44,789 bases of DNA from an uncultured Sulfolobales archaeon (lineage in GTDB: Archaea; Thermoproteota; Thermoprotei_A; Sulfolobales; Acidilobaceae). The stretch spans positions 1-44,789 of the forward strand of contig CAKZTZ010000020.1 in assembly GCA_937921695.1 (NCBI GenBank), given 5' to 3'. This document shows positions 17,087 to 25,165 of this stretch, piece by piece. Position 1 is the first letter of the stretch, and each line of letters starts with the position of its first letter. Under the pieces are notes generated by a model. The model saw only the letters and a program-made list of their open reading frames with translations. It ran no database searches and was not told the origin of the DNA. Both the position numbers and the translations under genes were made by a program.

Positions 17087-18064
17087 GTGGTAACAGTAGA
17101 GGTTAGAAGAGTGCAACGCTTAGGGTCTAGTAGTTTAATAGTGACCTTGCCACATTCATGGGCTAAAAGCGTGGGGCTTAAGGCAGGCGACAGCGTCATA
17201 GTCGCTTCCGAAGGTAGAACCCTCAGGATAGCCCCTATAGCCAAGTCTATTAAAGATGACGAGGAGGTAAGTCTTGACCTTAGGAAGTATAGGGAGCCTA
17301 GGGTGGTAAACTTAGCATTACCATGCTTGTATATCCTAGGCTATAACAGTGCTGAGATAAAACTGCCTGAAGGGTTTCCTCACATGATAGTGAAGCGTTT
17401 AGCATCAAAACTTATAGGGGTAGACGTAGCTGAGGGGGGTGAGGATGTTGTGACAGCGAAGATCCTCGTAGACCATGGGAGGGTTGATGTTAGGTTTTCA
17501 ATAAAGGAAATAACTAACCTAACTCTGAAGCAGTTTAAACTCCTAGTTTCAACTGTGAGAGAGGGTTATTCAAGCGGTTTAGAGGCGGAGTTGAGAGAGT
17601 TGAACGATGAAATATACAAAGTTAGAAGCCTCATTGACAGGTATCTCCACATATACCATAGGAGCTCCGCACCATCTCAAAACCTGAATATACCTCTAGC
17701 TATCTCGATACTAGTATTGTTAAGCCTAGTAAACTCAATAATACAGGGTACCATAGAAGTCACGTCAAAACTTAACGCTAAGCCCGACCACCAACTGGCA
17801 AGCCATCTGGACGACCTGGCTAACATAGTTCCCATTATAGGATCTCTCGCCCTCAGCCCTAGTGTTAAAAGATCCCTGGAGATTCTAGAGAAAGCTGAGA
17901 GTATTAGAGGATCTCTGGAAACCCTAATAACCGGGGGAGCCCTGGATAAGGCTGGTATAGTGGTCGCATCGAAGACTCTAGACGTTATCAAGATATTCCA
18001 GATCATAGCATATGCGGTCTTATGTGTGGGGCTAATAGGTGGTGTTGAGAATGTTAAGGCTTAA
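17087..18064 (+). CDS. AbrB-type DNA-binding plus PhoU-domain regulator
   Basis: Archaeal PhoU-family protein with an N-terminal SpoVT/AbrB domain (residues 1-50; RRVQRLGSSSLIVTLP, then GLKAGDSVIV), followed by helical PhoU-like segments (about 95-320). PhoU proteins sense phosphate status with Pst-type transporters, and the AbrB fold suggests direct DNA binding. No phosphate transporter is in the window, so the effector is inferred from the family only. The GTG at 17087 has GGTGAGAG 6 nt upstream. The 3' end overlaps the next gene, suggesting translational coupling. Confidence 0.82.
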   Translation: MVTVEVRRVQRLGSSSLIVTLPHSWAKSVGLKAGDSVIVASEGRTLRIAPIAKSIKDDEEVSLDLRKYREPRVVNLALPCLYILGYNSAEIKLPEGFPHMIVKRLASKLIGVDVAEGGEDVVTAKILVDHGRVDVRFSIKEITNLTLKQFKLLVSTVREGYSSGLEAELRELNDEIYKVRSLIDRYLHIYHRSSAPSQNLNIPLAISILVLLSLVNSIIQGTIEVTSKLNAKPDHQLASHLDDLANIVPIIGSLALSPSVKRSLEILEKAESIRGSLETLITGGALDKAGIVVASKTLDVIKIFQIIAYAVLCVGLIGGVENVKA

Positions 18065-19274
18065 CACTTTAACAGCAACTCTATTCTTAATATTCCTTGC
18101 TCTCCACCCTATCTGGATATCTGAGGCTCAAAATGTAAGCCTAATAGTTTACCTGGAGGAGCCTGAAGTGAACTCGATACAATACGTTTATCTCGTTAAT
18201 GAAACATTATACGCTGCGGGCTCCAAAGGCCCCTACCTTATAGTTCTAGCATACAGGGGTGTGGAGAGGCTTTGGGCTCAAAGTGTAAACCTTGAGGGTA
18301 ATGTGAGCGTCTTGAACATGGAGGTTAAGAGGGGCTTAATTAACATTATAGCATCTTCAAGATCTTTTAACAACAACACCCTATGGACTGTTAAACTAGA
18401 CACTAACGGGTCTATAGTGGAAAAGACTCAAATAAAGATAAACCTAAGGCTAGACCCCCTGAAAGCTATAGCATTGGGGGACGCAATATACATAGCTGGG
18501 TCGTCGCTAATACTAGGAGTTGAAAACCACTATATGGTAGCTAGAGTGTCGAGCAAGGGGGTTGAGTGGGTTCGCGAAGACCTGGATTTAGGTTATTTTA
18601 AGTGTCTCAATGAAGTCGCCGGGGGCAGGCTTCTAGCCGTTGGAGATAACGGTACTACAGGCCTCATAGTAATCCTGTCTCAGACTGGTGAGGTGCTACG
18701 CTCTTATAGCATATCGTTCAACGAAACTAGCCTTAGAATACTAGGCTGCACGAGAGCGGCAGGCAGAGAATACTATATAACCGGGTCCGCTGGAGCCCTC
18801 CCAACTCTAATAAGACTCACTATAGGGGGGAACCTCGAGATCTCCGTAAACTTCACAATAGTAGGGGGAATCAGAGGGGTTGGGACGAGCATAGCCCAAA
18901 TAGGGGATTATATATTAGTCAACACTATCACCCAAAACGGAACGCTGATACTAATCTTCAACACAAGCAGCAACTTAAAACTCATAGGCTACTATAATGT
19001 GACAAGAGTAACGGGAGTAAACCCCATAGCCCTTGAAGCCTCAACATTCAATAATAGAGTAGCTTATGGAGGCTTCCACAGTAGAAGCGGCTACATACTC
19101 ATCCTAGAACTCAGCCCGCCGAGAATTGATGCCATAGCCCCCATAGGAATACTTACTTTAATAGGAGACCCTAGGTTCACCATAGCACTTATAATAGCCA
19201 TAGTAGCGCTTCTAGCGATAGCTGTATATACCAGAGTAGCTAGGAAAAAGCAGACCCCCAACCAAACGCAATAA
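18051..19274 (+). CDS. Membrane-anchored extracellular protein, propeller-like
   Basis: Predicted surface protein of unknown function. A signal peptide (residues 1-26, TATLFLIFLALHPIWIS) is followed by about 340 residues of repeated short beta-strands with patterns like LYAAG, IYIAGS and YITGSAG, suggesting a beta-propeller. One C-terminal membrane helix (IALIIAIVALLAIAVY) and a short basic tail end it. Several N-x-S/T sites suit an exported archaeal glycoprotein. The ATG at 18051 with GGTGGTG about 7 nt upstream is preferred to the GTG at 18039. It overlaps the PhoU-like gene by 14 bp, so the two are likely one operon. Confidence 0.75.
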   Translation: MLRLNTLTATLFLIFLALHPIWISEAQNVSLIVYLEEPEVNSIQYVYLVNETLYAAGSKGPYLIVLAYRGVERLWAQSVNLEGNVSVLNMEVKRGLINIIASSRSFNNNTLWTVKLDTNGSIVEKTQIKINLRLDPLKAIALGDAIYIAGSSLILGVENHYMVARVSSKGVEWVREDLDLGYFKCLNEVAGGRLLAVGDNGTTGLIVILSQTGEVLRSYSISFNETSLRILGCTRAAGREYYITGSAGALPTLIRLTIGGNLEISVNFTIVGGIRGVGTSIAQIGDYILVNTITQNGTLILIFNTSSNLKLIGYYNVTRVTGVNPIALEASTFNNRVAYGGFHSRSGYILILELSPPRIDAIAPIGILTLIGDPRFTIALIIAIVALLAIAVYTRVARKKQTPNQTQ

Positions 19275-19297
19275 CGTCGGAGCTATGCGGTTTTCAT

Positions 19298-19310
19298 AAA
19301 AGCTTATAAC
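19298..19310 (+). promoter_or_regulatory. TATA box of RNA element A
   Basis: AAAAGCTTATAAC is a good BRE plus TATA match and predicts transcription start near 19332. The same element, within a block of about 28 bp of near-identical sequence, stands at the same place before the second copy (29052-29066). Confidence 0.6.
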
Positions 19311-19331
19311 GGTCTTTGCTCTAGGGTGCCC

Positions 19332-19540
19332 TGCACCCTAAATGTGGGAGGAGCCCTGAAAGAGAGGAGCGGGTATATATGAAATTAAGATATGCGGGTT
19401 TCCTAGGGGCTAAGCTCCACTCATAGTATGGTGATTATGTGATCCCTTATGGGTGGGGTTAACGCGAAAGGGGAGGAGCCTAGCGAGCCCTAAGGCCTCA
19501 GGCTGATATTAGCCGCTATAAGGCCTAAACCCCGCTTACT
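19332..19540 (+). ncRNA. Putative structured RNA, copy A of a two-copy family
   Basis: It lies in the 378-bp gap between the surface protein gene and aIF1, where no ORF is credible. Sequence from the promoter (19290) to about 19534 aligns with 29044-29290. Conserved blocks include GCCCTGAAAGAGAGG, TGGTGATTATG, CGAAAGGGGAGGAGCCTAG and GGCTAAACC-like ends (GCCTAAACCCC here). Stem 1 is GTATAT 19373-19378 with ATATGC 19390-19395. Stem 2 is CCACTCATA 19417-19425 with TATGGGTGG 19448-19456 (one T-G wobble). The loop of stem 2 is conserved and resembles an L7Ae-type kink-loop (GGTGA...GATCC). GGGTTT at about 19396-19401 can pair with AAACCC near 19528. Strand follows the conserved promoter. The exact ends are unknown. 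Confidence 0.55.
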
Positions 19541-19652
19541 CCTGGCTTGGGTGTAAAGAGTGGAGTTAGCTAGGTTCTATGTAGATGTGTATGTTATTAT
19601 ATAAAAACAAGTACCTCCAGAAGGCTTCCTCTTATTGTTGAGCTCCTATGGT

Positions 19653-19973
19653 TTAATATATTACTGTTATGTTCTCCTCTGGGAACCCCATATCTACTAG
19701 TATTTTCTTAGCTTTAAACCTGTGGTCGCCTTGAAGTTCTATTCTCCCGTTTTTAGCTGTACCTCCCACAGCCAGTTTAGACTTTAGCTTTGAAGCTAGT
19801 TCCTCTAGGTCGAAATCCCTCTCACTTATACCCTCTATTATCGTGACCTCTTTGCCGAATCTTCTCTTCTCAAGTCTTATTTTTATAACTTGCTCCTCCA
19901 TACCTAGGCTAGCGCATATCTCAGGGGGGAGGCCCTTACACAGGCCCGCGTCGCCCATAACCTTTACACTCAC
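19653..19973 (-). CDS. Translation initiation factor aIF1 (SUI1 family)
   Basis: Binds the small ribosomal subunit and controls start-codon selection. The SUI1 fold is recognised from the strand-turn [18 protein letters not shown], the basic loop, [23 protein letters not shown], and the end [12 protein letters not shown]. The CKGLPPEIC stretch at the N-terminus is what remains of the Cys pair region seen in many archaeal aIF1. The GTG at 19973 lies next to GGGTGA. An ATG at 19958 with GGTGA about 11 nt upstream is an equally good start. A TATA-like CGCTTAAAATC near 20010-20020 fits either. Confidence 0.93.
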   Translation of the reverse strand: MSVKVMGDAGLCKGLPPEICASLGMEEQVIKIRLEKRRFGKEVTIIEGISERDFDLEELASKLKSKLAVGGTAKNGRIELQGDHRFKAKKILVDMGFPEENITVIY

Positions 19974-20139
19974 CCTTCAAACTTCACCTAAAAAGTTGTC
20001 TCCCGAGATTTTAAGCGTTTTCCCGCTAACGGTAATTGGCAATAATTCTAGAAGCACCTAATCTAGTCAGTGGGAGATCTTTTAGAGGTTAAGGGTTAAT
20101 AGGGCTAGACTAACTATTACCTAAGCTAGGTTTCCGGGT

Positions 20140-20373
20140 ATGAGTGAGGAGTCTGAAGAGTTTTGGGGGGAGGAGAAGCTTAAGAGGAGCTTACCTTATG
20201 GAATAAAGTCTACCCCAGTCTATTACGTGTGCGTTCACTGCGGATACCAAGATACGTTGGAGAAGCTGGTAACACTGCCTAGTTTAATGTGCCCCAATTG
20301 CGGCCAACGCATATTTACCAAAGTGAGAGCCCCCCCTACCACAGGGCTTATGAGGAAGGTTAAAGCCGTCTAG
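20140..20373 (+). CDS. rpoP: DNA-directed RNA polymerase subunit Rpo12 (RpoP)
   Basis: Small zinc-ribbon subunit of archaeal RNA polymerase, homologous to eukaryotic Rpb12. Two Cys pairs (CVHC and CPNC) are spaced by about 19 residues and followed by the family ending of basic residues after RIFTKVRAPPTTG. A charged extension of about 28 residues precedes the usual start. No internal ATG restarts it, so the ATG at 20140 is kept. It overlaps the convergent agmatinase gene by 14 bp. A general zinc-ribbon protein is the alternative. Confidence 0.75.
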   Translation: MSEESEEFWGEEKLKRSLPYGIKSTPVYYVCVHCGYQDTLEKLVTLPSLMCPNCGQRIFTKVRAPPTTGLMRKVKAV

Positions 20374-21280
20374 CTTTCCTCCCCTTAAAAGCTGCTATTA
20401 GAATTTCCTGGAGGGTTTTAGCTGCCAGCATGCTGGTAATGCCTCCAACATCATACTGGGGCGTTACCTCCACAACATCCAGCCCTACAACCCTCTCGTC
20501 AACAAGGGCTGCCAGCATGGGTAGAACTTCCCTGGAAGATAAGCCCCCGGGCTCCGGGTTACCGACCCCGGGGGCATAGGCTGGGTCGTAGACATCCATG
20601 TCTATAGTGACATATAGTTCCATACACTCTGAGAGGAGCTTTTCAACCTTAGAAACTATGTCTGCAACCTCTAGTGACTTGAGGCTTCTAGGAGTGAAAT
20701 ATACTATGTTGGGGTTCCCGTTTACGAAAGATAACTCCTCCCTATCAAACCCTCTAACACCCACATATGCTACCCTCACGTTGCCGAGCTCCTCCAAAAC
20801 TCTCCTCATAGTACACGCGTGGCTCAAAGGGTTAGACAAATAATCCAGCCTTAGATCAAAATGGGCGTCAAAAACGAGCACGCAAGGTCTTAAACCCGAA
20901 GCTTTAAGACCCCTAATCACACCCAAAGTTACAATATGCTCCCCCCCAATAATAACCGGAACCCTACCCCCACCAGCTATCTCAGCGGCGACTTTCGAAA
21001 CCCTATCGATAGTCACACTAGCATTACCATGGACTACACTCACATCCCCCTCATCATAGAATGGGACATCCTCAATGAAACCCTCAACACTATAACCGTT
21101 AGACTCGATATTCATTGAAGCCTCCCTAACAAACAATGGACCATAACGCTGCCCAGTCCTATGGGTAGATGTTGAATCAAAAGGAACCCCTATAATAGAG
21201 AATAAAGCCCTACCCTTATCCCCCTCAATACCGGCGAAAGCCAAAGGCCTCCTAACAACATATAAATCCATATAACCCAC
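20360..21280 (-). CDS. speB: Agmatinase (ureohydrolase family)
   Basis: Hydrolyses agmatine to putrescine and urea in polyamine synthesis. The binuclear manganese motifs are present: GGEHIVTLG (His115), DAHFDLR (Asp138, His140, Asp142), SHACTMRR, and TIDMDVYDPAYAPG with the two late Asp ligands. NPEPGG is the usual following loop. The GTG at 21280 lies about 26 nt from a TATA-like CTTTAACT and would be leaderless; the ATG at 21271 is the alternative. Arginase or another ureohydrolase specificity cannot be excluded by motif alone. Confidence 0.9.
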   Translation of the reverse strand: MGYMDLYVVRRPLAFAGIEGDKGRALFSIIGVPFDSTSTHRTGQRYGPLFVREASMNIESNGYSVEGFIEDVPFYDEGDVSVVHGNASVTIDRVSKVAAEIAGGGRVPVIIGGEHIVTLGVIRGLKASGLRPCVLVFDAHFDLRLDYLSNPLSHACTMRRVLEELGNVRVAYVGVRGFDREELSFVNGNPNIVYFTPRSLKSLEVADIVSKVEKLLSECMELYVTIDMDVYDPAYAPGVGNPEPGGLSSREVLPMLAALVDERVVGLDVVEVTPQYDVGGITSMLAAKTLQEILIAAFKGRKARRL

Positions 21281-21337
21281 ATCCAGCCACCTAAACCCTG
21301 AGAGTTAAAGTCTAACCCTAAAAGACCTAGAGAAAAA

Positions 21338-21439
21338 CGCATAGCAGGTAGCATAGTGGAGCATTTACAGCCTATGCAGGCTCCCCAATGATGCTTTGAG
21401 AACATACTGCACTATGATGAGGATTAAAGCAGCTATGCG
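21338..21439. ncRNA. Candidate structured RNA or leader between speB and subtilase
   Basis: Three nested perfect inverted repeats occur here: CGCATAGC 21338-21345 with GCTATGCG 21432-21439; CATAGTG 21352-21358 with CACTATG 21410-21416; and AGCC 21369-21372 with GGCT 21379-21382. A TATA-like GTTAAAGTC at about 21303-21312 would start a plus-strand RNA near 21335, just before the outer stem. On the minus strand the structure would fall in a long leader of agmatinase, if a TATATGC-type box near 21480 is used. Strand is therefore undecided. No protein is encoded. Confidence 0.35.
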
Positions 21440-21446
21440 AGCGTAA

Positions 21447-21456
21447 AGTATTTAAC
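21447..21456 (+). promoter_or_regulatory. TATA box of the 413-residue subtilase
   Basis: The plus strand has AGTATTTAAC within AAAGTATTTAACTGC, predicting a start near 21480. That leaves a leader of about 17 nt with GGTGT as ribosome binding site before the ATG at 21497. Confidence 0.5.
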
Positions 21457-21496
21457 TGCGTTTTACCCCTAGGGATAGCATATAAGGTGTGTAGTT

Positions 21497-22738
21497 ATGA
21501 GAATCTTAGGGATAGCAGGCTTTTGTCTAGTATTAATGCTAATGTTCGCGGGCTTCTTCAGCTATAGCACTATAGCTGCACAGGAGAGGTTTAGGTATGT
21601 GGTCGGTTATAGTGATGATGATGCTTTAAGAAGAGTGTCTTCAGCAGGGGATGTTGAGATCGTAAAGCTTATCCCCGAGATTAAAGCCATAGTTATATAT
21701 GCCTCTAAGAATGCTGCTGAAAGAATTTCAAGCATTAAAGGCGTTAGATATGTGGAGATAGACCAGGAAGCTAGGGCCTTCCAGCTCTCCTCTTACAATG
21801 ATGTTCTCTGGAACGTTAAGATAATAAACGCCACCGATGTCTGGGACAGCTATCACTCCTCTTACGGGTGGAGCGCTCTGGGACATGGCGTTATAGTGGC
21901 AGTCCTAGATACGGGGATAGATTATAGGCATAGCGAGCTTAAAGGTAAAGTTGCATGGTGTGCGAACACAGTCGGCCCCCGCACATATACAGGGTCCGAC
22001 CTGAGAAAATGCCTCGACAGGAACGGGCACGGAACTTTCGTCGCCGGCATCATAGCATCGACGATTAACAATGTTGGTAACGCTGGAGTAGCCCCTAACG
22101 TCACCCTCTATGCTATTAAAGTCTTAAACGATGCGGGCACCGGGACTTATAGTGATATCGCTGAGGGCATCATACTGGCCGTTAAAGGCCCCGATGGGAA
22201 TGAGGGGACTGGAGATGATGCGAAAATACTTAGCATGTCGCTCGGAGGGAGCTCCGACAGTAACGTTCTAAGAGATGCTGTAAAGTGGGCTTATAATAGA
22301 GGTGCCATAATAGTTGCCGCTGCTGGAAACGAGGGAGACGGAGATCCCAACACTAATAATGTGGCGTACCCCGCCAGGTATCCTGAAGTTATAGCTGTAG
22401 CTGCCATGGATTCAAACTATAAAGTTCCAAGCTGGAGTAGCGATGGGCCGGAAGTCGACGTAACAGCCCCTGGAGTAAACATATACTCCACGTATAAGAA
22501 TGGAGGCTACGCTACCCTCTCGGGAACTAGTATGGCTACACCTCATGTTTCAGCTGTTGTAGCTTTAATCCAGGCCCTTAGGATAGCTAATAATAAAACC
22601 CCACTTGGCTTCAACCATGTTTACGAGGCGTTGACGACGACTGCTACAGATATTGGCTCTCAAGGCTTTGATGTTTACTCTGGCTACGGCCTTGTTGATG
22701 CTATTGCCGCCGTTAACTACGCGTTAAACATGCCTTAG
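21497..22738 (+). CDS. Secreted subtilisin-like serine protease with propeptide
   Basis: S8 protease of ordinary size. A signal peptide spans about residues 1-28 (LVLMLMFAGFFSYSTIA). An I9-type inhibitory propeptide follows (YVVGYSDDDALRRV to VRYVEIDQEARA). The mature domain has Asp138 (VLDTGIDYRHSEL), His178 (NGHGTFVAG), oxyanion Asn278 (AAGNEGDGDP) and Ser345 (SGTSMATPHVS). Acidic loops such as GPDGNEGTGDD look like calcium sites. Two Cys (AWCANT and RKCLDR) could form a disulfide. The ATG at 21497 is preceded by GGTGTGTAGTT. It ends 1 bp from the convergent ilvE stop. Confidence 0.95.
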   Translation: MRILGIAGFCLVLMLMFAGFFSYSTIAAQERFRYVVGYSDDDALRRVSSAGDVEIVKLIPEIKAIVIYASKNAAERISSIKGVRYVEIDQEARAFQLSSYNDVLWNVKIINATDVWDSYHSSYGWSALGHGVIVAVLDTGIDYRHSELKGKVAWCANTVGPRTYTGSDLRKCLDRNGHGTFVAGIIASTINNVGNAGVAPNVTLYAIKVLNDAGTGTYSDIAEGIILAVKGPDGNEGTGDDAKILSMSLGGSSDSNVLRDAVKWAYNRGAIIVAAAGNEGDGDPNTNNVAYPARYPEVIAVAAMDSNYKVPSWSSDGPEVDVTAPGVNIYSTYKNGGYATLSGTSMATPHVSAVVALIQALRIANNKTPLGFNHVYEALTTTATDIGSQGFDVYSGYGLVDAIAAVNYALNMP

Positions 22739-22739
22739 T

Positions 22740-23660
22740 TTAATATACGGGGGTTAGCCATTCCATGTATTTCTTGTTTTTAGCCATAACTATGTCCCCG
22801 TATTCTTTTTGGAGTTTTATCGTTATAGGCCCGGGTTTACCGTCGCCTACTGGTTTCCCATCGACTTCTACTATAGGGGTTATCTCTGCTGCTGTTCCCG
22901 TCATGAAGGCTTCGTTTGCCGAGTGGAGTTCGTCTCTTGTTATGTCTCGTTCTTCTACTGTGTATCCTAGGTCTCTAGCTATTTTTATCACAGAGTCTCT
23001 TGTTATCCCTTCTAGTATGGAGGCTGTTACCGGCGGTGTAGCTATCACGCCCTTCCTCACTATGAAAATGTTCTCACCCGAGCCTTCGGATATGTAGCCT
23101 CTCCAATCTAGTAATACAGCCTCGTCGTAGCCCTCTTTTTTAGCTTCAGCTAGGCTTACTACAGAGTTTAAGTATATCCCTGTGGCTTTAGCTGATATCG
23201 GGAGGGAGAAGCTGGGTATTCTCCTCCAGCTAACTATCTTAACCCTGACACCTTCAGGTTTAAGGTAGTGGCCGAAGGGGAAGGCTGTTATAGCTACTCT
23301 TACCGGGACCCCGCTTATATCAAGCGATATAGTGCCCTCCCCGGCGAAAGCTATGGGTCTAATATATATGTTCTCTTTAAACCCGTTAGCCTTAATAACC
23401 TCTACCGTAGCATCTACGAGCTGCTCGACTTTATAGTCTAGTTTCAGCCCTACCATTTTAGCTGAGACTAACATTCTTTCCATGTGCTCTCTAAGCCTGA
23501 AAACATATAGATTCTCCCCGTTCCAATACCCTCTTATACCCTCGAAAACCCCCGTGCCATAGTGTAGGGCGTGGGTGAGAACGTGTACTTGAGCTTTTTC
23601 ACACTCCACTAGGCTTCCATCTATCCAGGCGAATCTAAACTTCTTACACCATACGCTCAT
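22740..23660 (-). CDS. ilvE: Branched-chain amino acid aminotransferase
   Basis: PLP enzyme of fold type IV that transfers amino groups between glutamate and leucine, isoleucine or valine. Signatures are FAWIDG near the start, HALHYGTGVFEGIRGY, the Schiff-base Lys in ISAKATGIYLNS, DEAVLLDWRGYISEGSGENIF and GTAAEITPI. The frame is open from an ATG at 23675, but the promoter TATA (23671-23684) overlaps that codon. The ATG at 23660 is therefore the likely start, giving 306 residues. The length fits the family. Confidence 0.95.
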   Translation of the reverse strand: MSVWCKKFRFAWIDGSLVECEKAQVHVLTHALHYGTGVFEGIRGYWNGENLYVFRLREHMERMLVSAKMVGLKLDYKVEQLVDATVEVIKANGFKENIYIRPIAFAGEGTISLDISGVPVRVAITAFPFGHYLKPEGVRVKIVSWRRIPSFSLPISAKATGIYLNSVVSLAEAKKEGYDEAVLLDWRGYISEGSGENIFIVRKGVIATPPVTASILEGITRDSVIKIARDLGYTVEERDITRDELHSANEAFMTGTAAEITPIVEVDGKPVGDGKPGPITIKLQKEYGDIVMAKNKKYMEWLTPVY

Positions 23661-23670
23661 GGAGGAACGC

Positions 23671-23684
23671 CTCATTTAAAGGTC
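23671..23684 (-). promoter_or_regulatory. TATA box of ilvE
   Basis: The minus strand reads GACCTTTAAATGAG, which predicts a transcript starting close to 23655-23660. It covers the upstream ATG at 23675, which could then not be transcribed. This decides in favour of the second ATG. Confidence 0.5.
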
Positions 23685-23737
23685 TAATGGTAGATTATTA
23701 TGTGATAGATGTATTTAACTCTTTCTATATATTTTTG

Positions 23738-25120
23738 TTAACTAATCTGGAAAGCTATAATGGACTTCCCACACCCAGGGTAGGCTATGAGAACATCCCC
23801 CCTAACCATGTACTCCTTTAAGCTCTCAGCTTGAGCCGGAGATAGAACTCTAGCTATGGTTTCAGCTTGAGCCGGGTCGGGGAGCGAAGCTATTATGAAA
23901 GCTGATGATCTAGCTGGGCCCAGGGGGGCGAGCCGGGGCTCCGCCCAAGGTATTTCTGAGAGTGCTACTATGAGCCTCTTAACATTCTTGGAGGTCTCAA
24001 ACGATACTTTAGCCACATCTTCCTGGCGTAGCGGGAGGCCTTGAAGGTCTAATAATATTGTATATACACCTCTACTAGCTAGGGAACTTGCTAAGCTAGG
24101 CGCTAGCACTATTCTAGCCTCGAGAGGCTCAACACCCCCTAGAGGTATTTCAGCTATTTTCCCGCCCCTTAAGCCTCTAAGAGCCTCATCTATCCTAGAC
24201 TCTAAAATTTCTATTGGAGGCCCTATGAGGCCCAGCCTTATAGAGGCTCCTCCCCCAAGCTTCTCCACTATACTCCTCCCTATTAACGATGCGTTCCCCC
24301 CATAAACCCATATTATCCAAGGCTCCTCAAGCTCGAGAACAGCACTACCACCCCGAGAGCACGCTAACACCTCTCCTCCAGCCCTATAGCCCTTAGCTGG
24401 GATGAGCGCGCGGACATCGGAGACTTTAGAAGTGAAGCCTATAAGACTCCCCACGTGAACCCCACCGCACTCTGGGGGGTTCAAAGGCCTCGTAGAAGCG
24501 TAGGCCGTCGCAGCTAGGAGGCCGAGGGGTCCGAGCCCTGATAGTAACCCTAGGGCTAGAGATTCCAGGAGCATGGTTGAAGAGCTTGAAGCTATGATGG
24601 CAGACACTATTGACGACGCATAGTATAGGGTTTTAAAGTCGCAGCCCAGCCCTAGCCTTGAGAGTAGGAGCTGGTCTGAGAGGTATAGCGTTAAAGCCGC
24701 GGAGGCTAACGCTGTCGGAGACCATGTTCTCGGAGTTCTCACAACATCTATTAATGGCTCCCTAAATCCCCCCCTGAACTGGGATAGCACTATTAGAGAT
24801 AAGAGTGCTAAGACTGTAGCCCAGAGGCCTAAGAGGAGTACTTGGAATAAGGGGCTCCTAGAGGCTATTATAATATAGGTTATAGGGATGCTCAGAGAAG
24901 CTGTGAGACTCCTAGTAGAGTAGAACACTACTATAGAGGCGGCCGCCGGTATTAAGGGTATTATTAAAAGTAGAACCATAATATCGAGGAGGGACACGAC
25001 GCCCGGAAGGCTCAGGGAGAGCCTTTCAACAGCAATGTAAACTCCATAAGCTGTCATAGCATAAGCTGTGAGAGCTACTAGCGGCCTAGCAGCCCACACC
25101 CTACAAGCTATAAACTCCAC
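23738..25120 (-). CDS. Unknown membrane protein with cytosolic C-terminal domain
   Basis: I do not recognise this family. The first 210 residues hold about six hydrophobic helices (for example VVSLLDIMVLLLIIPLIPAA and VLLLGLWATVLALLSLIVL). The remaining 250 residues are soluble with alternating strands and helices (IIWVYGGNASLIGRSIV, YTILLDLQGLP, VKRLIVALSEIPW), reminiscent of a P-loop ATPase core of the HerA/FtsK kind without a clear internal Walker motif. A Walker A-like AYPGCGKS (446-453) lies seven residues from the stop. It is divergent from the Lhr helicase with 45 bp between starts. Function is not assigned. Confidence 0.65.
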   Translation of the reverse strand: MEFIACRVWAARPLVALTAYAMTAYGVYIAVERLSLSLPGVVSLLDIMVLLLIIPLIPAAASIVVFYSTRSLTASLSIPITYIIIASRSPLFQVLLLGLWATVLALLSLIVLSQFRGGFREPLIDVVRTPRTWSPTALASAALTLYLSDQLLLSRLGLGCDFKTLYYASSIVSAIIASSSSTMLLESLALGLLSGLGPLGLLAATAYASTRPLNPPECGGVHVGSLIGFTSKVSDVRALIPAKGYRAGGEVLACSRGGSAVLELEEPWIIWVYGGNASLIGRSIVEKLGGGASIRLGLIGPPIEILESRIDEALRGLRGGKIAEIPLGGVEPLEARIVLAPSLASSLASRGVYTILLDLQGLPLRQEDVAKVSFETSKNVKRLIVALSEIPWAEPRLAPLGPARSSAFIIASLPDPAQAETIARVLSPAQAESLKEYMVRGDVLIAYPGCGKSIIAFQIS

Positions 25121-25165
25121 CCCAACAGTAATACTATACGGGATATAGATTTAAGCTAGAAAAGT

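Noticed and set aside
19290-19534. RNase P RNA or SRP RNA as identity of the two-copy element
   Set aside because: The conserved RNase P P4 strands and the SRP domain IV loop sequence, as I know them, are not found in either copy, and two copies of either RNA would be unusual.
21388-21420. C/D box guide RNA (ATGATG twice, with CTGC between)
   Set aside because: There is no CUGA D box after the second C-like box and the D' box is not CUGA, so the match is too weak.
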